From the NCBI GenBank assembly GCA_947247005.1, contig OX365952.1, positions 7,524,501 to 7,588,500 of the forward strand: 64,000 nucleotides of DNA. The letters run 5' to 3'. A program made the translations under genes and the position numbers. Below are positions 46,880 through 58,950 of this stretch, in pieces. Within the stretch, counting starts at the first letter, position 1. Every line of letters starts with the position of its first letter. Origin of the DNA: Spisula solida (taxonomy: Eukaryota > Mollusca > Bivalvia > Venerida > Mactridae). The notes below the pieces were generated by a model that was given only the letters and a program-made list of their open reading frames with translations, was not told the origin of the DNA and made no database searches.

Positions 46880-47475
46880 AGTGTCACTGAATGTCTGCCA
46901 AAAATTGTTATTGCCGCTTTACCCTAAAAATAACGGCACCAAGGTACAAAATGATGAATCCGCAGCTGTTCTGAGACATACATTACCAACCTTTGGGGCC
47001 ACCCAAAGTCAGAAGCAAGAAAAAGCGGGACTTTATGGTGTTCTTGGATCAGCTTGTAGCTATACGAAGAGCGATGTTGATCATCTTGATCAGTTTGGCC
47101 AGTATTCCAGTCAAACTAAAACAGACAGCGACATATTCTTGGTTTGTCGGGGGTAAACATTGGTATAAGGACGCTAGACCCAAATTTGACGTCATAGACC
47201 TCGTGATTGTGCACCGTGAAATTGCACACTTTTTTTAAGTTTTCCAATCAAGTATTGTTTCTGGGTGTGGAGTATACACTCCACCCTCAAGCCATCCGCA
47301 TTAAAATAAATCCGAAGGTTTTGAGTCCAGGGAGTGAAGAGACAAAATTATGTGTGGTCTTCAGCGAAATGGTCCGATGGCCAAATGTGTTGGAATCACT
47401 GAAAATGTACGACAGTGGGATGGATGTTATTGACGTTACCGTGATGTCGCATACATGTATTATTCATATCCAATA
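46880..47475 (+). pseudogene. possible remnant of an unrecognised coding sequence
   Basis: Three overlapping open stretches in different frames (46881-47156, 46993-47238, 47207-47476). RSKKKRDFMVFLDQLVAIRR in one frame and LGVEYTLHPQAIRIKINPK in another look protein-like. They could be pieces of one frameshifted gene. I recognise no family and chance cannot be excluded. Confidence 0.2.
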
Positions 47476-47585
47476 AAAAACTTGGGCTCATTAGCTTTAT
47501 AACAAGGGTCGAACCACTTCTCTATCATAAAATCTGATAAAGGTATTAAAGTTATTGATGTTTAAGAAATAAAAATATGTTCGCG

Positions 47586-47717
47586 TATTTTGTCGGTGAA
47601 TAAAATATGGGCAGGAGTTCGGATGCGGAAAAATTAAATCACGAGTGCGTACGTAGCACGAGTGATTTAATTTTCCGCATCCGAACGAGTGCCCGTGTCT
47701 TATTCACCGACAAAATA
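47586..47717. repeat. 132-bp hairpin with ~62-bp arms
   Basis: TATTTTGTCGGTGAATAAAA at 47587 pairs with its complement ending near 47717, with an inner match GATTTAATTTTTCCGCATCC to TTCGGATGCGGAAAAATTAA. The axis is near GTACG at 47650. Few mismatches. Confidence 0.85.
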
Positions 47718-50700
47718 CAAGAAATGAGTTTTTATTTCGATTCTAAATACGATAATATCCCGCACTATTTAACTGCGCGCATTCCATTTTCATCCATTTG
47801 ACATTGAACATAATTCCACGCTAAAATTGAGTTGCTTATTAGCTGGTAAGATTACCTCCCTCGTTAATGAAAACGACCTTCGTAATTTTCTGCAGGAAAT
47901 AATACATTTTAAACATTGAAACAATTTTAATAACACGAGTATAGTGTATCTATTTCATGAAATGAAAAATATGAAGAATTGATTATCAGAAATTTTTATG
48001 AATCTTAATTTCGAGAGTATATTGGAGTTTTTAAAAATAGATGCGTCATAACTGTAACACTTGATACTCGTGCAACTCGCGACCCGTTGAAGGTTTTACT
48101 ATTAAGTTTACGTTCATTCATTCATAAATATGTCACGTGATACGGGGCGTAAATAGTAACGGCCAATTTGATACCATGTTTTATTGCGGTAATTATATAT
48201 GTCCTGGTTTGCTCTATGTGTATATGGATTAATCCGCGGATCGTGTTCGAATATCATATATTAATGATCACCCTGTACATTGTTTAGTAATGGAATTTAA
48301 TACAAACTCAAGCCTATCATAGTCGTTATTTATGAAACTTATTATTGTTTATGTACGTCGGCATTTCTAAACCTGATTTCTTAGGAGGGGGAGGTTTATA
48401 GCAAGGTTATCAAGTTAACATTTATTCCAAAAATGTTCAATAAAAATGCAGTTTACAGTGACATACACGGGAGAAAATGAATAAAAAAAAGTGGCGCATA
48501 CTTAGCTAACATTGTTTTGAAAATGACAGCATCGCGTCAACTTGAATGTATGGCGTTTTTACTGTCCAGAATGCACCTCCGTTTCGGTGTGGCCCACTGC
48601 TCTATATAATGTCTAAAATATGTGTGCGAAATAACCCTGTACAAAAGATTGAAAACATGGAATCTTCCATACCGCATTAAAGCATTTCCAGGTAATTTGT
48701 CTACATGTGGCGCCGACATTAGTGTTTTACTACAAGATGTCTAGAGACATAGTTGCATACCCAAAAGCAGAAGAGCGGGACTGGACGCCTCAGTAACAAA
48801 GAACGTATCGGGAGTCATAAGAAGTTACCGGTGTCTACACTTTGTCCTAGGAAATTGCTGACATTGAAGGCCGGTTGTTCACAAAATGATAACCAAAGAA
48901 CATGCCATGGAATGTCTCGAATGCTCGAAAGATGGTTCCGCGTCTGAAAATGGAAACGGAAGTTGGATCGCGATGATAAGGAGACGGATTCGGGAAAATA
49001 AGTTACAATTTCATGATGTCGTTAACTCTTGCTGACGTTAACGTGATGTGTGTCGTGACGTCATATTATACAACATTCTGGGACAACCAACGTATATGCT
49101 AGTAGAACATGTACGTCTACAAGTCAATTCTTAATTAAATTCATTTTTATAGTGTATTTGGCAGACATAAGATGTCAGTAAATGTTGTTACTGGCTGTTC
49201 AACGTGTCTTATAAGTTTAATTATAGATCAAGTTAAGTTGCGTGTACATAGCAGAACAAAGGGTCATAATTCTGACATCAATCATTGTACATAGCAGAAC
49301 AAAGGGTCATAATTCTGACGTTAATCATTGTACAGCAAATTACCATAATTCATGAGCATCTACATATTCAGGTTGCCGCGTCATCTGTGAAGTTTAAAGG
49401 AAATCCTGACAAAACTGTAAGTTGAATTGCGTCCACAGGAATATTTCACTATATATTGTATAGTCAATAGAAAAAAGGTCGTAATTCTAACGTGTTTGAT
49501 CATGTACGCATATTGGTTATCACCAACATTTAACACCATAGATAACTCTCTAAGAGCGTGACCAAACGTACTGAAAGGACGTAGGATCCGCCATTTGATA
49601 GCTGCACTGTGAGAACACTTAGTATGTGCATTTGAAGGTTTAAAGTCACATTATCTCTCCCAAGACCTTTTTTCCGATCATCCATTAAATATATATAGAC
49701 TTATTACACGGAATTAGGATATTTTTCAGAAATGAACAATAATTGACGACAGAATCTTCAATGTATCTGTCGAAATAGTATGACAAAAATCACATTTAAG
49801 TAAAATGTATGGACGACAAAATACTAATTTTGCAAGAGTTGCTTCCCTTAGATTATAAATTATGCATTCCTAATTTTGTAAACAAAGCAACTGGAGGATG
49901 TTTTTCGTTTTCTTCCATCTTATGGTGTTTTCCACTATTGGGACTGAGCTATAGTGCTCAAATTCCATGGCTCTTCAAATAGGTTACCGAGTAAATGCTT
50001 TTTGAAATATCCGTTTAAGGCCTAATGTGGCTTTAAAGGCCTAGAGCATGGTTGCCAGGTTTCAGAGACTCACAGTAAGTGATTCAAGTTTTGATTTAAT
50101 TGAGCGTAAGTTTAATATTTCCGTTACAGTACCATCGTCCTAGAAACGTCATCCCAAATGTCAACACATCTATTTACAGTTATTGTAAACCTGAGACTGA
50201 TGACATTTTATTGGGAACCGAAATAAATATAAACACTCAATATATTATGTACATATTTTAATAAAGAGTCATAATTTGAAGTAAAAGAACATTGCGTGTT
50301 AGCTATATAAAGTATACACCCTCTAAAAACTGAAAACATACATTTACTAGTATTCGTATACATGTACATGGAATTAGATAGAATTGCATGCTATATACAA
50401 GCCATGGTACCTCACGATTGAAATAACATGAATACGTTGTTTATTATAATCGAATTAGGACAGCGGGTTAAAATATCTCGATGTTACCGGTACTTTTCAA
50501 TATTGTTTTACGCACATTTTTACCATTTCTACAACATTTCTTGTTAATCTTTTTGACTCGAATTTGCATATAACTTTGTTAAAAAAGTTAATATTGTTAA
50601 TACTTTGCAAAAAAAACTTACATGTGTTGATAAATAAAAGAGTATAAACCATGAGAGAAACTATAAAGCATGAGTGGTTCTAATTAACGATTCCCTATGG

Positions 50701-50720
50701 AATGAAATCAGAGTCGTAAT
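47718..50720. other. intergenic DNA, few features
   Basis: I find no supportable exon. It includes a diverged relative of the 36.7-kb block (48290-48410) and a duplicated 42-bp unit (AGCAGAACAAAGGGTCATAA) at 49251-49336. Confidence 0.4.
49251..49336. repeat. tandem duplication, 42-bp unit
   Basis: TACATAGCAGAACAAAGGGT...CAATCATTG occurs twice in succession with two or three differences. Confidence 0.85.
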
Positions 50721-50723
50721 TCT

Positions 50724-50729
50724 TTTATT
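50724..50729 (-). promoter_or_regulatory. candidate polyadenylation signal of the channel gene
   Basis: TTTATT on the plus strand is AATAAA on the minus strand, 128 nt downstream of the channel stop codon. It is the nearest canonical signal, but the hexamer is common in AT-rich DNA. Confidence 0.35.
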
Positions 50730-50856
50730 TGCGATAATTCGCAGAGCAACAAGGCGCCCCAGTTTATCTAAGTAACGGGCGTTTTGTCCCACCATACTCT
50801 AACGACATAACCATGTTTTACAAGGTCTTAATGTCACAATCATGATACACTCAATA

Positions 50857-53816
50857 TTAGAACAGTGGAGACAGAGTGGCCGCCATTAAAAGACACACCA
50901 CCGTGGTAATGGTGGTAATAAGCAGGAACGTCCAGAACAAAACAAAATCTAGGGCATCAACAAAATCTTTCCAGTCACAATCGAGCCAGGGGCCGATAAC
51001 TTTGGTCCATTCCCCATCTAAATCCTCGTCATTGAAGTCGTCCTTGAAGCAGCAGGAACACATACATCTCTGTTGTAGTATGAACTTTACGAATCGTACA
51101 ATTCCCGTAGGCAGCTGAAATATGACATTGTAGTTTAAACTTTACAAATCGTACAATTCCCGTAGGCAGTTGAAATATGATATTGTAGTATAAACTTTAC
51201 AAATTGTACAATTCCCGAGGGCAGCTGAAATATGACAGTGTAGTATAAACTTTACAAATCGTACAATTCCCGTAGGCAGCTGAAATATGACATCGTAGTA
51301 TAAACTTAACAAATCGTACAATTCCCGTAGGCAGCTGAAATATGACATTGTAGTATAAACTTTGCAAATCGTACAATTCTCATAGGCAGCTGAAATATGA
51401 CAACGGTTTTACTGGTATATTAATATCATTTGTTGACAGTGGTCTAAATTATACATGTACTAATTAAATTAAACTTTGGCGATTAAAAGGTTAATAACCA
51501 AATAGTCCTGTCTCTCTAACACTTGATCTAATCATAGCCGATGAAACAAACATCACCTAGTCTACAGCTAACTTCGAAAAAGTCAAATGTTAGGCATTTG
51601 GCATGCATTGACAAAAATGGCGATGTACCTATCAATATTTTGCCCCAGAGGCGGTTGGCATACACGGGACTTTAGACAGAAGACGATTCTTGGCGGGAAT
51701 TCGACACGCCGAATGATTCCAGGTCCCGAGAAATAGACTGATAAGCCAACTGTTTTACTCATTATCATTCTTGAAGACTCGAACTGCATAATCCGAATAG
51801 CCAAAATACAAATCATAAAAAAATATTCTGTTAAACACAGATCTATGCGACAAACATAGAAATAAGGATGGACAACCCCAAACTAGGCCATAAATTAATC
51901 GTACGCGTACATCAGTGCGGAAACGAGTGTCAACAGCCACAAAACTAGTAAGCGCATCAAATGTACCACATGTAGGCCTAAGCCACCAATGGTCAGATGG
52001 TGGCAAGTGCATAGCTCAGTTTTATTAATACAAGCAAACTGGTTATCGAACTTGACCTAGGTAGAATGGTTATAATCGTTACAGCAAAATTTACAAAAGG
52101 ATCCGATTAGAATCGTTAAAGAGTCTTGGGAAACCTGAGGGTGCCGCCTGCCACTGTTGTCTAAAGAAAAACAATCCAGCATACTAACCCTGCCTGTCTT
52201 TTTCTTGTTGTATATACGTAGTTCTAGGATGGTCACAATGGTGGCCAATGTGGACAGAAACATCATGAAAAACAAGTAAGCAGCAACTGTTGAAATACTG
52301 TCCGAGTTCTTGGGCAAGGATTCACTGAGGATGGTGTAAAAGAGGGCGTATGAGAGGAACACGGCGATCGTATAGCCGACCTTCTCACCGGATCCTGCTG
52401 GTAATACAAACACGAAGGCATTCAGCAAGGACAGCAATATGGCGGGTAGTATTAGAAACAGGAGGTAGAAGGATGATTTTCTTTGCAGGTTGAGAGTGAA
52501 GGATATCGCTGTTTTGCCATTCACTGTCTCTGACGACGTCGTCATGGATTCGACGTCCCATTTTCCGTTCTTCTCGAAATTGGATTGATAGAAGCCCTCG
52601 TCACCGACCTCTAGTCTGACTTTGTTGTCATCATACATGTATGTTATGAACTTTATATCACACACTTGTTTATCAAACGGGAAGTGAACGATGTCTACGG
52701 AACATGAAGTTTCGAACACTTCATACGGACTCCATACCACACCACCGGCATCCGAAATGGTAGCCTGAAATAAATATTAAAGTCGTTACAGTACACATTC
52801 CAACGTACCTCCAACTACGTATAATTTAAATTTAGGTTTAACGACCAACCTGTAAAAATATGTACTGTCCTAAGGAGACCACCCTAGATAGCCAAATGGT
52901 AGCTAGAGCGTCCGACTCGAGTGCCGAAGGTCCTTGGTTCGATCCCAGACCGCATCATTATACCACTGACGAAATACAAATTGTATCAGCAATTCCCTTG
53001 CTAGACGCACAACATAAAGGGAAACCTGGCATCGCTCTCTCATACCCTTGTGGCGATGTATGCCCGCGTGGATGAGATGTCCAGAGTTATTAATATGAAT
53101 TGTAAACACGTGTTTCACAAATAAAGCAAATACAGTATGTAGTATAAGCTCAAAACGCTCTTACAGACCCAAGCGTCCATGCTGATCATCTTTGAGATAC
53201 TATTAGTTCTCAGTATTGCTCAGCCAAAATTGAAACACATAAGTACAACGTGAGTGAGTCATTTGACTGGCACATTACTGGTAATTATAATACAAGCTTT
53301 TTGACATTGGTCCTACAAGACGTTTTTACAAATTTAATGATACAAATTGAATGTACTTTCCAAGTAAAAACAGACCGTTTATGACAAATTGAATGTAAGT
53401 ATACGTCAATTAACCTGAATAAAGGATTGACCAAGAGAAGTCTTGGACTCCATGCCGTTATCGAGTGTAATGTCTGGTTTCCATATTTCATTCTGAGGAA
53501 CTAGTATGCTGGTGATTCCATCGTAATCTGTAGATGTCCATGTTAACGACTCGTCGGTCCATTTTAAGGTCAGATACCCGGTGGTCGTAAGTTTCTGGTC
53601 CGAATCGCTGAAGGAATTTATACCAACCAAAGCGAAATCAACTTTGACCGTGGTCACGTGACTTTGGTCGGCAACTGGACGAACATCCGTGTTGTAAGAA
53701 TTTGTTGTAAATAGTAAGGTCTTTAAGCGCACTAACTCCTGACCTGATTGGCAAGAAACATACGTAACACTAATCAACAACACGTATGTCCAAACTGCAT
53801 GGGACACAAAAACCAT
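50857..53816 (-). CDS. Cys-loop ligand-gated ion channel subunit, nicotinic receptor-like (3 exons)
   Basis: Exons 53816-53415, 52764-52189 and 51114-50857, all joined in phase 0, give 134 + 192 + 85 = 411 aa. Exon 1: signal peptide (MVFVSHAVWTYVLLISVTYV) and the start of the ligand-binding domain, with WKPDITLDNG. Exon 2: the Cys-loop CSVDIVHFPFDKQVC (13 residues between the cysteines), TM1 (SFYLLFLILPAILLSLL), TM2 starting GEKVGYTIAVFLSYALF, and TM3 (VAAYLFFMMFLSTLATIVTI). Exon 3: a short intracellular part, WTKVIGPWLDCDWKDFVDALD, and TM4 (FVLFWTFLLITTITTVVCLL). The GEK before TM2 suggests a cation pore. No adjacent Cys pair is seen in loop C, so it would be a non-alpha subunit. The family works in the plasma membrane as pentamers, opened by acetylcholine or other small ligands; molluscs have many members. 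The exon-2 donor is taken as AGG/GTTAGT (52189); CAG/GTTTCC about 60 nt later is also in phase. The last acceptor lies in a tandem array. Confidence 0.92.
51098..51400. repeat. 55-bp tandem array that copies the last splice acceptor of the channel gene
   Basis: Six units, with GCAGCTGAAA (plus strand) at 51111, 51166 (GCAGTTGAAA), 51221, 51276, 51331 and 51386. On the transcribed strand each unit reads TCATATTTCAG and then CTGCCTACGGGAATTGTACG, i.e. a 3' splice site plus the first ~12 codons of exon 3 (LPTGIVRFVKFI). Unit 2 has CAA in place of CAG. Confidence 0.93.
52876..53080 (+). repeat. tRNA-derived SINE in intron 1 of the channel gene
   Basis: AGCCAAATGGTAGCTAGAGC (D-arm/A box) and CTTGGTTCGATCCCAG (T-arm/B box) are correctly spaced. 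The anticodon stem is imperfect and the acceptor stem absent. A unique-looking body follows to about 53080. Confidence 0.6.
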
Positions 53817-55595
53817 TTTCCAAGCGATATATGTATATAAGATTATGGCACCATTTATTATTTTCCGAAACTCTTAAATTGATAAACAAACTTGACAATT
53901 TATGATCGAATTCTCAAAACAATATGTACGTAAGCACTCTACAGCATAATTATTCCCAAATGGTTGAATTAAGGCCAGGATTTCAGTATTTAATAAACAG
54001 TGTTTCATTGACCTTTGTACAATATATAGATTATTGTGCAACAATAATCAACGGCCGTGGTTAAAGGGAATTTGACACTCACTTCAATCAAGTCAAGCAA
54101 AAAGAAGCCGGGAATGTTGGCGATAGTGTGCACAATTTGTTAATAAAAGAATTGGCTGAAAACATACCGTAGAAACTCAGATTTCATTCCTACGTAATTA
54201 TAAACAATCAAGTAAATAAACACAGCCTAAATTGCGTATCTATGTTAAATCAATTAATGTTTCTACCCCGGTAGCTCTTAAAACACCTTCAAAAAATATT
54301 TAAATTACTTTCAATGTTGGAAAGTAATTAATAGCGCGTGCCGTTTGGCTTCGTTGCCTTTGAATCTATAATTGCTTTCATATTATGTATAACAAAAAGA
54401 AATGCTATTTAATATATGGTTGTTTAAAAGTTGCATTACTACAACGAAGTGCTATTGTTTTGCAGTACAAATGTATACCAAGTTAATGTCAACTCGACGT
54501 ATTTGAAACCATTCCAAATTGCTAAATAGAGTCCTATCCGGCCTAATCATGTACATTGTAGTTTAAAAGACACCTACCACTGTTCGAGTGCAGATTTTAA
54601 AATTGCTTTCTTTCCTTTTTTGTGTACACTGATCAAGTGTCTCGATGTAACTGTGGGAGAAAGTGTCCGATCATGACAGCCAACTCTTGGATTCCCCTAT
54701 TTGCCTGCCCGATAGGGGCATTCTTCTTCTACTTCTTCTCTTCGTCTTCCTTTCTAGCACTGACACCAACTGGCGTATTCGCGAAAGTGTCTGATTTTGG
54801 CACTAAAGAAGGCCAATATATTTATATGTACAAGTATATGTGTACTTCAGTATTACTAACCTGTGCATAAGGATATTTGACCTTGAGATTGTCTGATTGT
54901 ACCTTTTGTGTAAAGAAAAGGTTTATCTAAAATACAATTCAGAATTATTTTAAATTGTCTAGATATTGAGAAGTTTAGTGTACATCACGAAGTAGAAACA
55001 CGTACATGTATTTTGTTCACATTTCCGGATTAGGAAATTAACAAAGTTTCCCTATCAAAACCTGTACGTTTCGAAAAAAAGAAAGTTGCCAAGTTTCATA
55101 AACATCGCATAGAAACTTATTTGTAATCACATTATCCATATTTTTGGACAAACTGACAGACTGGGAGTAACATTGTTTTGCTAACGATGCAGGGCATTAC
55201 TTGAGGTAACTGTATGGCATTGATGGAGTAAAACATTTTTTGTAATTCTTTATCAATGATACAGTTACCTGTGTGGTTACAAGTACAATATGATTATTCT
55301 TCGAGATAAAATAACACAAAGCATTCTTTATTTATATGATTTTATTAACAAGATGACAATTCTAATTTCAAATAAGTTACTATTAAAATTGATGGTTTAA
55401 GGAAGGGAAGTAACTGCTTCATTTAGTAGCACCATATTCCCTACAACAGTTACCTCCATTTTTAGGAGTAATTAACACACATACTTTTATTTGCACAAAA
55501 ATGCTAATAACTAATTTGGAATCTTACATCTATTGTTTTTTTTCAAATATTAAATATAATGTGCCAAAGCTTTGCTTCACATTGTTAACAGACAT
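53817..55595. other. upstream region of the channel gene; no other features seen
   Basis: Contains the 5' side of the channel gene. TATATACATATATCG (minus strand) lies about 20 bp before the ATG but could be 5' UTR. A small inverted repeat (GGTAACTGTAT / ATGATACAGTTACC) lies at about 55205-55275. I see no exon; the ORF at 54622-54870 has no recognisable motif. Confidence 0.4.
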
Positions 55596-55598
55596 TGT

Positions 55599-55907
55599 TA
55601 AAGGGGCATGCCCAGGAACTGAAGTGTCTCGAATAACAATCAAATTGGCATCATTTTAATACCTAAGTCAAATAATAAAAACCCTGTAAAAAAGTTACGA
55701 AATATCCTGCTAGTTTTTAAAAAAAACATATTTCAAGAATAACTAAATATTGTTGTCGTCAATAAAAAGCTGACAGCCTTTTATTCAAATTGATATACAA
55801 AATATCGAAGAACGCGTTAAAGAGTGAATTTTTAAGTCAAATACTTCTTTAACTTTTCGGTAATAGTTGGTTTTACAAAATTAGTTTCTGGGCATGTCCC
55901 TTTAACA
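55599..55907. mobile_element. ~310-bp MITE
   Basis: GTTAAAGGGGCATGCCCAGG at the left faces TTTCTGGGCATGTCCCTTTA at the right. No ORF. Confidence 0.8.
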
Positions 55908-56406
55908 GATTAGATCTAGACAACTAAGAAGTCAAATCAAAATCACTGGATATTAATTATTGTATTATCTACCTTTTCTTTAGTACTTATCATACAGAAA
56001 GGGAGAGCAATTGTTACAATTTCCAGTGATTATCTCCCTTTTTAACCTTATTTTACAAATAACCTCGGTTTGTAGACATTGATAAAGAACCATTGTTTTA
56101 CAAATTATCTTCCTTTGTATATATTTATAAAGAACTAAGGGAGATAACTCATAAAGAGGAAAAAGGGAGACAATCTCTCCTGCACATCTAACTGAACAAG
56201 CAGCAATCTCATTAAAACACATCCTTATTTAAAATACGCTTCACTACCATACATTAAAGTAGGATCTGATGGTACTCTGTACTTGTAAGGTCATGTCAAT
56301 CATCCAATCAAAATGTTTCTTTAATGAATCTGAAGGCTGTGAAACAATATGTTATCACTGACGGCCTGCTATGTAGTCAATCTCCTGGCTACGTAGTGTA
56401 GCCTAA

Positions 56407-56672
56407 TCTGGCCCCGATCCCCCGATGCATCTCAAGGAGAAATCTCAGCTGAAATTGAGATTTTGCTCAAATAAGAATCAGAGTTTAAGACAAATCTCAA
56501 GTTTGAGCACTTGAAATGTTGCTCATATAATGCTCTAAACAATGTTGTCATTTTGGTGATACAAATTTTGAGTCTGATCTCGCATGGAAATTTACTCAAA
56601 AGACAATCGCCAAATTTTCAGCTGCGATTTATCTCAAATTGAGATGTTTCGGGAGATCGGGGCCAGATCTCT
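56407..56672. mobile_element. ~266-bp MITE
   Basis: TCTGGCCCCGATCCCCCGAT at the left faces GGGAGATCGGGGCCAGATCT at the right, with further pairing of GATGCATCTCAA and TTGAGATGTTTC. Confidence 0.85.
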
Positions 56673-57330
56673 AACAATGTAATGTAATGGGAGTAATTTA
56701 AGGTTGTGATTTTAAGGAGATTGGCATTTCGTCTGCTATAAGAACCTAGATAACTCCTTTTGTGGGTTCCCATTGCTACTCTTCAAATTGAAAACAACAG
56801 TTAAATTATAAATTAAAATATACACATCAATATTTTTCACCGGAACATCGATAAGAACTATGATAAGATCAGAATGTTTCCTGTGCAATTTATACACAGT
56901 TAACATTATTACCTAGCACTCTATATAACGAGTAATTCGTTATTTTGGACTGTTTCATGTCTTAATGTTTATTTTTAGATTCAGGTATGAAACAGTTCAT
57001 TGCCAGGAGGGCAACAGTTTTGACTGTTACACCCCTGGATGTACTGTTACCTGTGCACTACGATGCGCAATAAAATTCCCGCAATAACACCCTGCTAGAT
57101 CTAGAGCGTATTTTTAATATAACTCTTGAACAATGTTTTGTCCCTTTTTGCTTTATTACATGCCGATTTAATGTGTTTGATAATAAAATCATGGGGATAA
57201 TGAAAGTCTTGAATTTATAACAAAAAATATCCGCTATTAGTATGACAAAATGTCTTAGAAATATCCTTTTTGTTTGTTGTATAAGTAGAACTTAACTGTA
57301 GTTATATAGAGTATTAGGTAATAAAACAGT

Positions 57331-57498
57331 TATTTCATGTCTGTTTTGGGTTAACAGTCAAAACTATAGTCCCTCGGTATCGGGGAAGACATTTTGAACT
57401 TTTGCCCTCGGCCTATCGGCCTCGTGCAACAGTTCAAAAGTCTTCCCCGACACCTCGGGACAATAGTTTTGACTGTTAACCAAACAGACATGAAATAA
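57331..57498. repeat. long hairpin with ~70-80 bp arms
   Basis: ATTTCATGTCTGTTTTGGGT...GTCAAAACTATAGTCCC pairs with GGGACAATAGTTTTGACTGT...AAACAGACATGAAAT. The inner segment CGGCCTATCGGCC forms the tip. Partially related text (GACTGTTTCATGTC / GGTATGAAACAGTTC) lies at 56948-57000. Confidence 0.8.
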
Positions 57499-57632
57499 GT
57501 GTATACTGTTTTAAATTTGGAAGCATACATAATTTATTTCTTCAAATGTTTTAAACATGTAACCGTGGCAACCACACTAGACCTATTTTGTTTAAAAAAA
57601 AAATAATATAATACAAGAGATATGAGAGGTTT

Positions 57633-57710
57633 GCATTCTCGTTCACCAGAGTATTCTTCGTCCGAAACATAGTCTTGGAACTTGACTAACCACTGATGTA
57701 TGAGGATGGA
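57633..57710. repeat. ~90-bp dispersed repeat, copy 1
   Basis: CATTCTCGTTCACCAGAGTA and ACTTGACTAACCACTGATGT; the same pair, 70-80 bp apart, occurs at 59976-60050. Confidence 0.7.
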
Positions 57711-58239
57711 GGTTTGTTGCTATGGCGAAATTGTACAAAATTCTACTACAAACACTCAGACATACTGAGTCCTCATATAACAACTAACATTATTGATGAA
57801 ATAAATATTGGAGTTTATACAATCATGTATAATTATAGGTTTAATATCAACAAAAAATAAAAATGATTCAAGTTTAATATTCTGATTTGTAAAGCTACCA
57901 AAATCACTTTGTTTTCATGAAGATACATGTATTCTACATGTAATTATTAAACAATTTTAAATATTACATTATTGAAGTTATGAGCATGGGTCATTTCTGA
58001 CTTAATCATAATATGTATTTGTTATGTATACTGTACTATACAATGTAGTTTTAATTAAGTGATTGTTTAATACTTTCCATAAAAAAATCATAAATAAACA
58101 ATAATATATAATCTTTATTTATACATAAACTTATAAACAGCAACACAAATAACAGCAAAATGAATAATATGAAATAGATGTTGCTGACATAAATAAAACT
58201 ACTTTTTTACAATAACACTTTTCATTTGATAACAGAATA

Positions 58240-58447
58240 ATTAACTTAAAGTCTTAAACAAGTTTAATACTTAACTTAAAGTCTTAAACAAGTTTAATAA
58301 TTAACTTGAAGTCTTAAACAAGTTTAATACTTAACTTAAAGTTTTAAACAAGTTTAATACTTAACTTAAAGTCTTAAACAAGTTTAATAATTAACTTAAA
58401 ATCTTAAACAAGTTTAATAATTAACTCAAAGTCTGAAACAAGTTTAA
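58240..58447. repeat. 30-bp minisatellite (about 7 copies)
   Basis: TTAACTTAAAGTCTTAAACA (plus AGTTTAATAC or AGTTTAATAA) repeated with few changes. Confidence 0.92.
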
Positions 58448-58578
58448 AATAAGGTGTATGAATTGTATACATAGACAATGAGTGTTACATTCTTTTTATT
58501 TGTAAACTGTTGAACAAAAACATTGAAATAAAGGCCTAAAGCAGCTAGGACATTATAATTATGTAAGCTAATAAGCAA

Positions 58579-58866
58579 CAAGACTGCGTTCAATAAACGC
58601 TTATGCCCCCTGTGGAAGCCTTGTCCATAAATAAGTCTAAGTCCAAAATTAGGTCAAGGTGAAGGTCAAAAGGGGTCAGGTGATACAGGTGTGTGGATGG
58701 TGTTCATATACAACATCCATGCAAGTTTGGAAGCTTTGTAGCAAGCCATAACGATGCTAGAAGAAACGGTCAATTTGGGTTAACCAGGACGGACGGACGG
58801 ATGAACGGACGAACAGACAGGTGAATCACTATATGCCTCCCCATCTATCGATAGGGGGGCATAAAA
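58579..58866 (+). repeat. dispersed repeat (CAAGACTGCGTTCAATAAAC family), copy 3
   Basis: Near-identical to 34344-34636, including the GGACGGACGGATGAACGGAC tract and the ATCGATAGGGGGGCATAAAA end. Confidence 0.88.
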
Positions 58867-58950
58867 ATAGGTGCAAGTATTTATTAACATATTAACAATA
58901 TGTAGGATCATAATTATAACCCTATTAAACATAACAAATGAAAGGATTTA

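Noticed and set aside
51142..51348. A 68-aa ORF 5' of the TM4 exon as coding sequence
   Set aside because: It is the 55-bp splice-acceptor array read in one frame; it hits a stop before the true exon.
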